From the NCBI GenBank assembly GCA_023053575.1, contig JAKZAP010000010.1, positions 17,606,628 through 17,670,627 of the forward strand: 64,000 nucleotides of DNA. The letters are read 5' to 3'. A model generated the notes under the pieces. That model did not search any database. It saw only the letters and a program-made list of their open reading frames with translations, and was not told the origin of the DNA. This stretch comes from Branchinecta lynchi (lineage: Eukaryota > Arthropoda > Branchiopoda > Anostraca > Branchinectidae). Below are positions 20,400-31,190 of the stretch, piece after piece. A program made the position numbers and the translations under genes. Positions within the stretch are counted from its first letter, which is position 1; each line of letters starts with the position of its first letter.

Positions 20400-21010
20400 T
20401 GATTTGAATACACTGAATTATTTTTTTTCGTCGCGTTGTCTAGTAGTGACGTTGGGAATCTCCGCTGCTTCCACAACAAATAAAAACTCGTCAAGTGGCG
20501 GAGAATTTGAACATCTGCAAAAGCGTGCGTCTCAATTGCCAACAAAGAAAAGATTCTGAGATGTTCTATTCCAGACTGCAGAATCACATCAGAATCAACA
20601 TGTATATGGGCAAGGCCGTATCCAGGGGGGGGGGGTAGTGGGTTGACACCCCCCCCCCCTCCCCGAAACATGCAAAAATTATCAATTTTATAGGCTTTTC
20701 CCTCTGATCTATGTCTTTTTTGTACTTTTTTGTCCGACCAACAGGCAACCCCCCCCCCACCCCGAAATAAATTCCTGGATACGGGCCTGTATATGGGCGA
20801 ATGCCAAGTGCTTCCTAGTCACTTTCCATATTCAAGTCACTTTCATCTTCTTTGCTTGAATAATGAAAATTCGCCTTGTGGGTTCAATAATAAAATTCAC
20901 TATTCTTGGATAACAAATCAACGAAGTAACGCGTTTTTGTCGGGGTTTTTAGCCTATTTAGATGAAAATATGATGGGCTGTCATATCTCAGTCCTATTCG
21001 GTTAAGCTTT
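20400..21010 (+). repeat. Family M copy interrupted by a MITE
   Basis: It begins with GAATACACTGAATTATTTTT and CTAGTAGTGACGTTGGGAAT and ends with CAGTCCTATTCGGTTAAGCT. It is shared with 33370-33800 and 35562-36075. A hAT-like MITE occupies 20611-20789. The class of family M is unknown: I see no terminal repeats or reading frame. Its right end is about 30 bp from the exon 2 splice donor. Confidence 0.7.
20611..20789 (-). mobile_element. hAT-like MITE, copy 5, perfect 8-bp target duplication
   Basis: Ends are CAAGGCCGTATCCAGG and CCTGGATACGGGCCTG. Flanks are TATATGGG at 20603-20610 and 20790-20797. The inverted internal order with AAAAGCCTATAAAATTG complement and C/G runs is as in copy 4. Confidence 0.9.
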
Positions 21011-21042
21011 AACTTACCACATTAACATACAGAAAAACTTAC

Positions 21043-21163
21043 GTATAAATTGGCATCGTTGACTCGTCCTTGTACCATAAAACCAACTGTATGGAGTCTC
21101 CAGAAACAGTTTCCACGTCACACGGAATCTCCGCTTTTCCTCTGACGACACTTAGCACCTCCA
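21043..21163 (-). CDS. Sidestep-family Ig protein, exon 2 (N-terminal half of Ig domain 1)
   Basis: This 121-bp exon has the acceptor TTTTCTAG before 21163 and the donor GTAAGT from 21042. Both ends are in phase 1/2 and join exon 1 (T+TG gives Leu35) and exon 3 (AC+A gives Thr75). It encodes residues 35-75, including VVRGKAEIPCDV with the B-strand Cys49 and IQLVLWYKDESTMPIYT with the core Trp64. The stretch LVLWYKD..S..PIY is the standard opening of Sidestep Ig domain 1. Family M sequence ends about 30 bp downstream of the donor and a family B copy begins about 190 bp upstream of the acceptor, so transposons closely flank the exon. Confidence 0.92.
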
Positions 21164-21350
21164 CTAGAAAATCGAATCAATCAGAGGCAGCGCTAGCCAA
21201 ATTTCCACTCTACGATAACAGGAAACTTTTCCCGACAAGATCAAGGGAGTTGAGACATGTCCCAGATGAGCGGGAGACCGAACTCCATCACAGCCGTTTC
21301 AGCAGAAGAACCTGCCATCTTAGATAGCAGACGCCGATACCAGGTTCAGC

Positions 21351-21975
21351 TTTTTGGAATCCCCAAACGTCTGTCCGTCTGTTGTTATGGTAACTATCAA
21401 AGGGGTTGAGATATTTTGTTCAAATTTTGGGTAAGGATCCGTTGGTTAAAGCTACGGACCACAGTCCTATATTTAGAAAGTAGGGAGGAGTTTTAGTTAA
21501 TGGATGAAAAACTGAAGCTAATGTAGCAGTTGACATAGAGGTAAGGAGACATGCTGAACCTACGTCTGAACTTCCTTTTCCGACAAGTAGTTCGCCCGGA
21601 ATCAGACAAAAGTCGGAAATTTGGCCGAGGTAAAGTTTATTCTGAAGTCAACTAGAACGTCGATGTATAACTATTAGAACAAACGCTAAATCCAGATCTG
21701 AACTACTTCTTCTCACCGGACAGGTAGGCCTACTTTGCCCAAGAAAATTGTAGATGTAAAAGATTATTCTGAAGTCGAGTAGAGCGTCCGTATACAAGTA
21801 AGACTAGATACTAAATCCAAATACGAGCTTATCTTTTCGCCGGACAAGTAATTCGACCGGAATCCGACCGAAACCGGAAATTTGGTAGAAGTAAAATTTG
21901 GTTCGGAAGACAGTCGGGTCAAGAACACATACTTAAATCCACATCTGAACTCCATTTCTTGCCAGAAAATCAGGA
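21351..21975 (-). mobile_element. Family B element, copy 3, diverged
   Basis: The left end TTTTTGGAATCCCCAAACGT corresponds to the B 3' terminus in reverse, with the GTCTGTCCGTCTG tract and AAAGGGGTTGAGATATTTTG. It is followed by three diverged 137-bp-type units (TTTTCGCCGGACAAGTAATT, CCGGAATCCGACCGAAACCG). The 5' end of the element is not preserved. Confidence 0.65.
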
Positions 21976-22915
21976 AATGTAACCATGCTAGAAATAATAA
22001 CCTACTGGCAGGATATTCACAGTATGTTTACTTCTAGCTACAGCTTTAAATGAAACAAATCTCAGGTGATTTATGCGGCAGTCACATCTCCTCAGTACGA
22101 TGCGAGCGATAACAATCATCTTCAGATCTGTAGCGGAACAGTAACGGCAAGAACCGATAATGATAAGAACTACCAACTTCAGGCAATGCTCTAACTAAAA
22201 CAAGCTAAAGCTTAACGCTAAATGTAATAATAAATTTAAAAAAAAAAGCCGCCACGTCCCATAATACTGGTCGGGCTGCTCCATAGGGTATCCTTACCAT
22301 CTATACTGACAGCGATCATTCGGGTCGAGAATTGCGTAATCGGAGTAGGAAGGCATTGCGAAAAGGGATATGGTATGGATTTGTCTCGCAGTATCATTGA
22401 CAGTTTACTATGTTCCAATTTTATGTAAATCCTAGTGTTTTGATGTCACGACTGAAAAAATAAACAAATTTTTGTTCCAGCTTTTGCCACTGCATTGACT
22501 AATCGGAGTAGAACATCACGAACAGAGACAGGGATTTACCTTCCAATACTATACAGTTCTCTACAGATTTTGTGTAGATAATCTTGTTTCGTAAAATTAT
22601 GTTTTGACTGAAAAAAGTAAGTTGATTTTTTACCCCAGCTCTCGCACACGACGGAATACGGAACTCAGCTGATACGAAGGAACAGTACTCTCTGCTACTC
22701 CAACTCACTTCCGATCAACTTTCCTTCCTCGTACGTCCGTATTCATTTCGTCCCCTAGACAACACCCCCTCTCCAAATTCCAATCTTCCTCGTCACTCTA
22801 GATACTTCAAGTACCCCCCCCCCCCCCCTCCCTCCCTCTACAAGAAAATCAAAACGCTGGCGGGACTTTAACGTATAGACCCCATTTTCGGTAAGGAGAT
22901 GCAAGTAATAATAGC
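21976..22915. other. No gene recognised
   Basis: Intronic DNA with a C run at about 22814-22830. The segments at 22430-22500 and 22600-22660 share GTTTTGACTGAAAAA-like, TTTTTG and CCAGCT motifs, suggesting a faint local duplication. No exon or RNA is recognised. Confidence 0.4.
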
Positions 22916-22985
22916 AATAATAATTCTATTTGTAATCATATAACATAAACGGAGTAAAAGAAAAAGGAGGACACAAGACATGAAC
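22916..22985 (-). repeat. Truncated non-LTR 3' end (minus orientation)
   Basis: The minus strand reads CTTTTACTCCGTTTATG, then TGATTACAAATAGAATTA and an ATTATT-type tail. This matches the shared 3' signature of the family (ACTCCG motif, roughly 30 bp, ATAAATAAA-like signal, microsatellite). Confidence 0.55.
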
Positions 22986-23552
22986 AAAAATTAGATCTAC
23001 GTTGCCTGGACAACGTGAAGTGTTGCGAGAACAACACTTGGGTTTCGTTTCTTCGCTATCGGTTAAATGCTGTGTAATCTTTTTGTATCATATTCACGGA
23101 TAATTAACACAGGGAAGTTCCTGTGAGAGTATTGTGCAATTAAGGTGTGTTGGCGACGGGAGCAGTTCTTCGAGCTTGGGGAAATTTCGGGTAGCTCTGG
23201 GAAGAATGGCATTTTTGAATAAGTTTATTTAAGGTTTAAACTCAGGGTAAAATTGGGGAGTTGTGATCAGTTCGTGAGAAGTTTCACTTTTGCGACATAA
23301 GTGATAAGTGAGTAGTGGAAAACCTTGCTAAACCTAAGTACAATTTTTGGTTATACATATATGCTTCGGGTTTCCTACTAAAAAATAAAATTTCCTATCA
23401 TATTTGGAAGTTTGATTTATCTTAAAACAAAAGTTTTAACTGGGTATTTGTACATGATATATTCTGACTTACCATCTTGTTTAAGTCATCGGTTATTTTG
23501 TCTCTTTGTACCGGACGTGTACTGATATACCTGACTTACCATCTTGTGTACC

Positions 23553-23760
23553 GAAGTCTTACAAAACTTACCATATTCTATCGCCGGGGTACCGGGATTA
23601 ACAAGGTCTCAGGCCTTCCGCGTGTGAATATTCTTCACTATTTGACCTCACAACTATTTCTTTTACTTACCGAATTCGAATGACAAGTCTTACAAACTTA
23701 CCATATTCTATCGCCGGGGTACCGGGAATAACTAGGTCTCAGGCCTTCCGCGTGTGAATA
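23553..23760 (+). repeat. Direct duplication inside family G copy 1
   Basis: A segment of about 80 bp starting AAGTCTTACAAA and containing CTATCGCCGGGGTACCGGGA and AGGCCTTCCGCGTGTGAATA occurs twice, at about 23550-23630 and 23685-23760, with only a few differences. The spacing is about 135 bp. It is absent from family G copy 2, so it looks like a later local insertion or amplification. Confidence 0.8.
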
Positions 23761-25659
23761 ACGACATTTACGTATTTGACATTTACGTTTACTATTCGAC
23801 ACTACCTTTTTACGTTGACATTCTTACCAATGTAGGCTAACCTCATAACCTGGAATATTGATCTTCACTGATACATATCAAGATTTCGATGAAGGATGAA
23901 GAGGCACCAGGACGAAGGAACTTAAGTAAAGAAAGATTCAGCGGTTTGCGTCAAGTTTCGTGTTCAATAAACATCTACGAATTTCAACCCAAAAAGGTGG
24001 TGTTTGTTTCCCGATTAGCGGTTCTCGCCTGTCACGTGGACAGGTGGGCATAGTCCGCTCGATGCGCAATCGAGAAAGCCGTGCTGCTAACGCGTCTATG
24101 TGCGTTACAGCTGACGTTGTCAACCCATCGAGGTTTTAAAAATGGTTTTCCAAGAAGAATTGTTTTCTGAACTGACGACACAATCCGTAATCCCATGACT
24201 ATCCCTCAGCGTTGAAAAAAAAAAGAATATCGGAAGTAGGGACTAAATTACTAGCAGCCAGTTGAATTTTTATATTTTGTAATCGTATAAATCGTAACTG
24301 GTGAAAACTTGGAACATTATCTTATATAACCTTAATGGTATTATAAAGCTATACGTACATTTCAGGATCAAAATACCATAGATGCCACTCTAATAATTAT
24401 TGATTCCGCCTATTCACTGTTTGAGTGTTTACCCTACCACTAAAGTTGTCAACCCTCCGAAGACATAATTCCAACTTACAGTGATAGACCATGGAGACTA
24501 ATTTCTTACCCTCAGATTTATAGAGATCAAATAAATTTGGACCAATTTGCACTAGTTTCTAGTCCCTCATGAACCCTTCTAGCGACCAATTCCTACTTAG
24601 AAGTTCATCTCCCGGGATAGACATGGTACCAAATTATTCTCACGATCAAATACACCGGAAACAAATAATAGGATTAATAGGTACACCTACTAGAAAAGTT
24701 GAAACAAAAGTTGAAACAAGAGCTAGAAGCTCATATGGGACTTGAAAGGCTGGGTAAGAGGATGAAAGTAGGAATTTCCCAATTCGTAGGTTTGTTGTGA
24801 TTATTTGTAAGCAAAACCCTTGGGATAAGAATGATCACGGAACATTTGAAATCAGGAGAATATATCCTTGGGTAAAACATATTTTATTTGTGTACTTGGC
24901 TATGATCATGCGCACTTTAAGGGCGCTAGAAATTCAAATCCTTGATGCAAAAATTTTCAGGGCTCATGGGGATCATGAAAATGTATATTTTGCATAAAAG
25001 TACTTTTTGTACTTTGCGGTTAAAATGAGTGCTTTTAAGATATGGTCGGATCTGGGCAGTGACAATTTGTAAGCCAATCTTGTCAAGTCTCTAATGTTCA
25101 AGTCAATTTTCATCATCCCAGCACATCTAAAAGTAGTTTGTCCTTCCAGTATGGATGGTGAGGTGGGCTTCAAACCATAACTATAGTGGGCATCCGTCAT
25201 AGCATTTGAAATTAGGATGCGTATCCCTGTGTTAAATTTTGTCGTTAAATGTAGATTTAATCTACACGTTGATTTCAAGCACACTCCCTTGATAGGAAAG
25301 CTCAAAGAACTTCAAAATAATCTTGATGGTAATAATTTTAATAGTAATTCTACATTACGCAGATTTTGGGAAACCTGCCTTATCCTTAAAGTACATCCGA
25401 AGGCTTAAACTTTTAGTCCTAGTTGTTAGCGTCGTCGTGTCGTGGCCCTGTAAAATGGGTCAACCCAGGTTCAAATGGATACCCAGGGAAGTCTGGGTCT
25501 AGGTTAAAGGAAGGCCGTACAAAAGTCGCGATCAGCGGACCCCCCCCCCCCCCCAGAGTGCCCGAATCCGGTCCGGTTCTGTCACTAATCTATCTAGGGC
25601 TTATACTTGTTCTTCCAAACCAAGTGTCATCCCAACCGCTACACTCTACAGCATGTCAA

Positions 25660-25805
25660 ACAATTTATATTCAAACAATGTTTACAACGGATACGTCAGC
25701 TACGATTATTCATCAGCGATATTTCGGCCCTTCTTGGCAAGGGTCCTCGTCAGGCTGTCAATCTTCTGGGTCAACGTCGGGGAAGGACACAAACCTGTAA
25801 TAATT
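25660..25805 (-). mobile_element. Hammerhead-bearing retro-element inserted in family C
   Basis: The family C consensus (CACTCTAAGCGTGTCACAAG, then ATTTCC and a C run) is interrupted here. The left side reads TGTCAAACAATTT and the right side AATTTCACAAAATCTCCC, consistent with a diverged target duplication of about 11 bp. The insert, on the minus strand, contains GGACACAAACCTGTAATAAT complement-side leader, the hammerhead, then GCTGACGTATCCGTTGTAAA and CATTGTTTGAATAT. Confidence 0.75.
25704..25763 (-). ncRNA. Hammerhead self-cleaving ribozyme, intact core (copy 4), sense to the Sidestep-like gene
   Basis: On the minus strand, CTGACGA occupies 25753-25747, GAAA 25725-25722 and the cleavage base C is 25718. 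Inner helix I pairs CAGC (25757-25754) with GCTG (25717-25714). Outer helix I pairs GATT (25763-25760) with AATC (25707-25704) beyond an internal loop. Helix II is identical to copy 1 (7 bp with one bulged A, loop GCCAAG). Helix III is the loopless ATAT palindrome. The orientation is the same as the gene's transcript, within the intron 32080-21164, so pre-mRNA would contain it. Monomer activity is doubtful because of the minimal helix III. Confidence 0.85.
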
Positions 25806-27325
25806 TCACAAAATCTCCCCCCCCCCACATTGATCGGACCCTGGCCGCACTTGGATGGGAATTTCCGAATATCAAGTTTCATTAAGATCCGGATCACCCT
25901 TCAAAAGTTGGGCATACCTGAAGATTCCGGAATCCCCCTTCCAGCACTCCCCCTACGATGGTCAAATCGGAGAAACGACTGTTCTTAAGTTAAAAAGGTC
26001 AAGTCCCTGATATGCCTGCCAAGTTTCATCGTCATAGCACATGTGGAAGCATCTTAACTCGGGATCACCCGAATTTCGGAACCCTCCCTCCAGCTTCCCC
26101 CACAGTTCCCGGATCCGGTCCGGTCTTGTCAACTATGTATCTAGGGCTTGTGCTTGTTCTTCCCACCAAGTTTCATCCCGATCCGTCCACTCCGAACAAG
26201 TCACACGATTCCCGCCCCCCCCCCTTTTCCAGCTCCCCCCAAAGTCACCAGATCCGTTCCTGACTTGAAGTGTATCATTTGAGACACAAAGTATTTCCAA
26301 ATAACAAGTTTCATTAGGATCCGATTCCCCGTCCAAAAGTTATACATACGTCAATATTCCGGATTCCCCGTCCCTCCACTCCCCCCACGGTGGTCAGATC
26401 AGGTCAGATAGGCCAAGCTAGTTTGGTCAGGTCCCTAATATGCCTGCCAAGTTTCATCGTCCTAGCACATCTGGAAGTACCCTAACTCACGATCACCAGA
26501 CTGACCGTCCGACGGAAAAGTCATCGGTATATGGCACTTGGCCGGAAGGCAAGTGCCATAAAAACGGACGACATATAGGCTACTTCGATCAGAACATCAA
26601 GTCTATCAATTGTCGTTGAAAAAAAAAACTCTATCTGCATTAGTTCAAAAGTTGCCGTAGACCAACTTTCTAATATCATCAATTAGAAAGGGGCAAAGGG
26701 TTCTTTAATGTCTTTAGCAATGAGAGAACTTTTGAAGTCTAAGAGGAATTTTGTATACCATTTTTCTTCCTCTATCCCAATTTAAAAAAAAAACTGAATG
26801 ATAAACTCATCAGAAACCACCAGCAGAAATGGGCAGAAACAATAGATGGCAGCATTTTTGGACCCGTGGGAAAATGCCACTTTTTTGTTTCTGAAAATTT
26901 TTCTTTTTATCACTCAAAGAAGATATATTGGCTGTGGGGCCAGGGAACTGCCACGCATATTTAGCACTAACAGATGTTAGGCCTCCTTCAATTTAAACTG
27001 GTGGCTACCTGCTTGCCTGCTAGAACGGAGCTTTCCGCTTGAAAGCAGAAATATGGTTTAAAGAAACGAAGCTTCGCTGCATGACTGCAGATAGTCCTCT
27101 TCGACATAGGCTATAAAACTCCACTTCATTTCACACATTGCAGACTCTGGCTCGACGACAAGCGAAAACCATCCATTTTGGCCGCAGGCTGGAGCTCTAT
27201 GAAACTTTCCAAAATATAAGGTCATTTTCATCAATCCGACCAAAGGTGCACAAGTTCCGTAAAAACCGCACAAGTTAGACCTCTACTGTCTTCTAGTAAT
27301 ACGATGAAATCAGAGGACTAGGAAA

Positions 27326-28292
27326 AACAAAAGCTATTAGCTCGAATGGCACTTGTTATGCGTAGGTGTTGTAAGAAAGTAGATGCCAACGTCACAAAAT
27401 ACCCCCTTCAACCCCCTAGGATCGGACCTAGAAATAGGATATCTAGTTTCAATCGAGTATCAGCATTTTCGACATCGCCTCGGATCATCTAGTGCAAATG
27501 TTTCATCCCATTATTTCGATCCCTAGGAGCCAAACTGTTCCCGGTACTTCTCCCCTACCGCGGCCGAACCTGGTTCAGACTAAACACTCTTCTTTTTTTT
27601 TCTCGAAAAACTCAAGAACAGAAAACAGGGCATTTTGGGAACAGAACAGATTCCCCGTCTCAGTTATAAGCGAGGTTGTGAAACAATTGCAGGATAAATA
27701 AAAACAATACTGATACAGGATTTACTGTGTAATTTTCTCGAGCGTCTTAGACGCAATGCGAGTGCATTGTTCCCGTAAATCATGTGACATGGGACTGAAG
27801 AAGACCCTCGCCAACAAGGGACGAAATATAGCTCAAATAAATTTCAGCTGACGTATCCATTTTGCACTGTAGAATATTTAGAAATGTATTTTTGTTGTAA
27901 TTATTTTAGTTTCTCGATTCCTGGGATTACATGTGCGAACTATCAGACGTCAATACGTACCATAACGCGGCTACATTTTCAAGATAAAACGATCATGTTG
28001 GATCTTAGAATACATCATTTGGGTAAAAATATTGTTTGCACTTTGTGGTTAATATGTAAACTTTAAGGGGTTTAAAGTTTCAGTAGAATCAAATCACTCT
28101 TTCCAGAGCTATGCATGTCACTGGATTTACGGGAATTCCCCTCCCCATCCTAATAACGGAAAGGCAGACTTGAGGAAAAATCATAAGACAATCAACATAA
28201 GCTCAAGTTTGTTCTGCCTGCCAAGAAACTGGTCTTAACTCTAAGCTCCGCTCATCCCCATACCAAGTTTGGGAGGAATGACAGGCTTAAAG
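27326..28292 (+). mobile_element. Family C-related fragment (copy 3a) with a hammerhead insertion
   Basis: It starts AACAAAAGCTATTAGCTCGA and ATGGCACTTGTTATGCG, which is homologous to 28293 onward and to the C 5' end. The interior after about 27700 is foreign and includes a hammerhead motif at 27795-27830. The 3' hairpin end is not present. Confidence 0.6.
27786..27840 (+). ncRNA. Hammerhead motif with intact core but weak helix I (copy 5)
   Basis: CTGAAGA at 27795-27801, GAAA at 27823-27826 and the cleavage triplet ATA at 27828-27830 satisfy the core rule (CUGANGA, GAAA, NUH). Helix II has ACCCT/AGGG-type pairing with a CGCCAACA loop. Inner helix I is poor (GGGAC against GCTC). It is followed by CAGCTGACGTATCCATTTTG, the normal family flank. 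Probably decayed. Confidence 0.6.
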
Positions 28293-30336
28293 TAACAAGA
28301 CCTACGAGCTCATAAGGCACTTGTTACGAGTAGGCTGTACAAGAAAGTAGATGAGAACGTCATAAAATACACCCGCCATCCAAAAATGCGGTTCGGAAAT
28401 AGAAATAGGATATTCAATTTCACGCACTTTTGAGCAGTTCCGGCATCGTCTCGATTATCTGTAGCAAATGCACATGACTGCTCAAACTTTCAGCCCAATA
28501 AATCCACTTGTTTGATCCCTAGACGTGCTACACGATTTCCGGTACTCCCTCTATCTCCCTCTACCGTGGCCGAATCTGGTTCAGACTAAAAAATGGACCA
28601 TCTAAAGCATCTTTTTATATACCATCTATCAAGTTTCACTCGAATCTGAGCATTTTTTGAAAATTCCGGTACCCCCCCCCCCCTCCCACCAACGTTGTCG
28701 GATCCGGTTCGGGCCAAAAATGTGTCATTTAGGGTATGTGATCTCTCTACGTTCCATGTTTCATTTAATCTGATGTACTCGTTTGACCCCTATGCGAGCC
28801 TCAAAGTTTCCGGCAATCTCCATCCAACTGCCCCTACTGTGGCCGAACAGGACTTGAAAACATAAACGTCGTATCTCTTAATTCCCTGTTCCCGTCGATC
28901 AAGTTTTACTGAAACTGGAGCATAGCCTATCTGCAAGTTTCTAGTACCCCCCCCCCCCTACCTTGGCCACATCCGGTCCGGATGCCAAATAACAAATTTA
29001 GGCCGCATAAACTCGGCACTGTCGAACTTGCATCTCATTCGGTCCATCCGTTTGGTTTTTGTGCATGTCAAAAGCCCCCCCCCCCCAACTCCCCCAACCG
29101 TGGTCGCATATATACTTCGAACGCACGTTTTACATGTTCGTTTCAGTCATTAAGTTTCACTCGAATCAGACCGCTCGTTCGCAATTTATAGAAGTCAATT
29201 TCCATATTTCTCTTCTCTTGCTCCCCCAAAAATGCTCGGATCTAGGAACAGAAGTTTCCGGGGGTATGTCGTGTCAGGTTCTTAAGTCAATTAATTCGGA
29301 TCGCTAATATGCCTGCAAAGTTTCGTTGTCTTTTTACATCTGGAACTTTTCAACTCACGACTACCGGAATTCCAGGAAACCCCCTCCAACTCCCCCCGCA
29401 GATCCCCGAAACCATCTGGCTCCGTCAATTTCATCTAGGCCTAATACTTGTTCTCTCCATTAAGTTCCTTCCCAATCCATCTGCTTTTAGCGTTTCTTGA
29501 GTTTTCAGCCGCCCCCCCCCCCCATCCCCAAGGTATCGGACCCGACCCAGACTTGACACTGAACGTCCGAGGCGATAGCTCACCAGACAAGTTTCATTCA
29601 AATCCGATCACCCGTTCAAAAGTTATGCACGCAACTAAATTCCTGACTCCTCATCCATCCACCCCCCCCCCACGATGGTCGGATCGGGGACACGGCTGTT
29701 CTCAAATCAATCTGTTCGGATCCTTGACATACCTGCCAAGTTTCATCGCCCTAGCACATCAGCAAGTATGCCGAACTCGCGGAATCGCTAGAAACCCGGA
29801 CCCCCACCCCAACTCCCCCACAGTGCCCCAATCCGGTCCGGTTATGTCAATGACGTATCTAGGACTTGTGCTTGTTCTTCCCACCAAGTTTCATCCCGAT
29901 CCCTCCATTCTAAGCGTTTCTCAAGATTTCCGGTTCCATCCTCCAACTCCCCCCAATGTCATCGGATCCGGTCCAGATTTAAAGTTAGACGTCTGAGACA
30001 CGAGGTCATCCTAAATATCAACATTCATCAAGATCCGATCACTCGTTCGCAAGTTCAAAATACCTCAAATTTTGGCTTCCCCCTCCCTCCACTCCCCCCC
30101 CCCAGATGGTCAGATCGGGGAAGTGATTATTTCCTATTTAATTTGGTCGGTCGGGTCCCTGACATGCCTGCCAATTTTCATCGTACCAGCACATCGGGAA
30201 GCACCGATCTGGCGGGACCGCTAGAAATTCGGACTTCTCTCCCCCCCCCCCCCCGCCCCAACTCCCCCAAAGTGAGCGGATCCGTTCCGGTTATATCAGT
30301 CACGTATCTAGAACTTGTGCTTGTACAAGTACTTGT
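28293..30336 (+). mobile_element. Family C-related element (copy 3b), 3' truncated
   Basis: The 5' end is AACAAGACCTACGAGCTCAT and AAGGCACTTGTTACGAG. A long degenerate array follows with poly-C tracts (for example 28674-28683 and 29513-29523) and landmarks about 420 bp apart (CTTGTTCT...TTCC..CC at 29450 and 29872). It stops at about 30336 inside a unit (ACTTGTGCTTGTACAAGTAC), where family B sequence begins, so the 3' hairpin end is missing. Confidence 0.65.
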
Positions 30337-30797
30337 ACTATGCAAATTTTCCGGTTTTGGCCGGATTCCGGGCGGACTAGTTGTTCGGCGAGAAAATGAT
30401 TTACACCATCGTGTTCAACATGTTCTTTTACCCCTAAATTGAACATTTAATCAACTTCAAATGAAACTTTTACTTTTAACCAACTTTCCGGTTTTCACCT
30501 GATTCCGAACGAAGTAGGTTACTTGTGCGGCGAGAAAATGGTTTTCATTACCGTGCTCAGAATGCCTTCTTACCCTATAGTCGACTATCACATTAGCTGT
30601 ATATTCTGTTTGTCCCTTAATTTGAACCCCCTCCCCCACCCCCAAATATAGGGCTACAGAGCCCATCTACGAACTTGACCTTACCCTTGACGCAATGAAT
30701 CCTCACACCAAGTTTCATCAAAATATCTCATTTCCTTCGAGAGTTTTAGTGCGCACAGACAGATAGGTATCCCGCCACTTACGTTTTGGGGTCCCTA
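30337..30797 (+). mobile_element. Family B element, copy 4, 5' truncated
   Basis: It starts inside a 137-bp unit (AAATTTTCCGGTTTTGGCCG) and continues through about 1.5 units and the constant 3' domain to ACTTACGTTTTGGGGTCCCT. It joins family C copy 3b without an intervening sequence. A tract of ACGACA-like repeats follows at 30800-30840. Confidence 0.7.
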
Positions 30798-31080
30798 CAA
30801 CAAACGACGACAAAATAACGACAAACCGACAAACGACGACAATAATAAAAAGGAAAAAAACAAGCACAGCAAGAACTTCAATCTAGAGAGATAAAGGACT
30901 GATTGCCATAGTTAGCCAGGGGAGGGCCATTCATACCATTCATACTAGTATCGGTAGTAACATTAACAGAAGCAAGCCCACTTCCTGTTTGTTCTAACTT
31001 CTGTTTTGTTTATTTAACAGGCACTGATTACGGCTGGAAAACCGGATTATACTAGAAAAGGCTAAACAAAAAAAAAGAGG

Positions 31081-31190
31081 ATACAGGTTCGTTTCTTCCG
31101 GCTACAGCCCGAAGACCTGCCAAGAAGGGTTGAAATATCGCTGATATAGGAAATATCCTAGCTGTCGCATGCGTTACAAGTGATTTTTTT
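31081..31190 (+). ncRNA. Decayed hammerhead motif (copy 6)
   Basis: CTACAGCCCGAAGACC...AAGGGTTGAAATATCGCTG: GAAA, ATC and inner helix I are kept, but CTGANGA is now CCGAAGA and five bases of helix II are missing. The upstream AGGTTCGTTTCTTCCGGC matches the copy at 12.3 kb. Predicted inactive. Confidence 0.55.

Larger units (their letters stand above)
24715..26565 (+). mobile_element. Family C element, copy 2, nested in G and itself carrying a hammerhead insertion
   Basis: The 5' end ACAAGAGCTAGAAGCTCATA and TGGGACTTGAAAGG and the 3' end TGGCACTTGGCCGGAAGGCA with AGTGCCATAAAAAC define it. The two TTC(C/A)CACCAAG-type landmarks at 25613 and 26159 are about 545 bp apart. That exceeds the roughly 420-bp unit by about the size of the hammerhead insertion at 25660-25805. 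Poly-C tracts occur as in copy 1. Confidence 0.8.
22986..27325 (+). repeat. Family G copy 1, split by family C copy 2
   Basis: The left part begins with CTACGTTGCCTGGACAACGT and GAAGTGTTGCGAGAACAACA, then TTTCGTTTCTTCGCTATCGG, and continues to 24714. The right part, 26566-27325, matches 55240-55980 (TTAGAAAGGGGCAAAGG, TCTTTAGCAATGAGAGAAC, CACTCAAAGAAGATATATTG, CTAGAACGGAGCTTTCCGCT). Family C copy 2 lies exactly between the parts. G is long, AT-rich and lacks a recognised reading frame; its ends carry the hairpin AAGTGTTGC..GCAACACTT. Its class is unknown. Confidence 0.65.

Noticed and set aside
27058..27273. Minus-strand frame with several Cys
   Set aside because: The related segment in family G copy 2 (55.7-55.95 kb) does not keep the same frame, so conservation is of DNA rather than protein.
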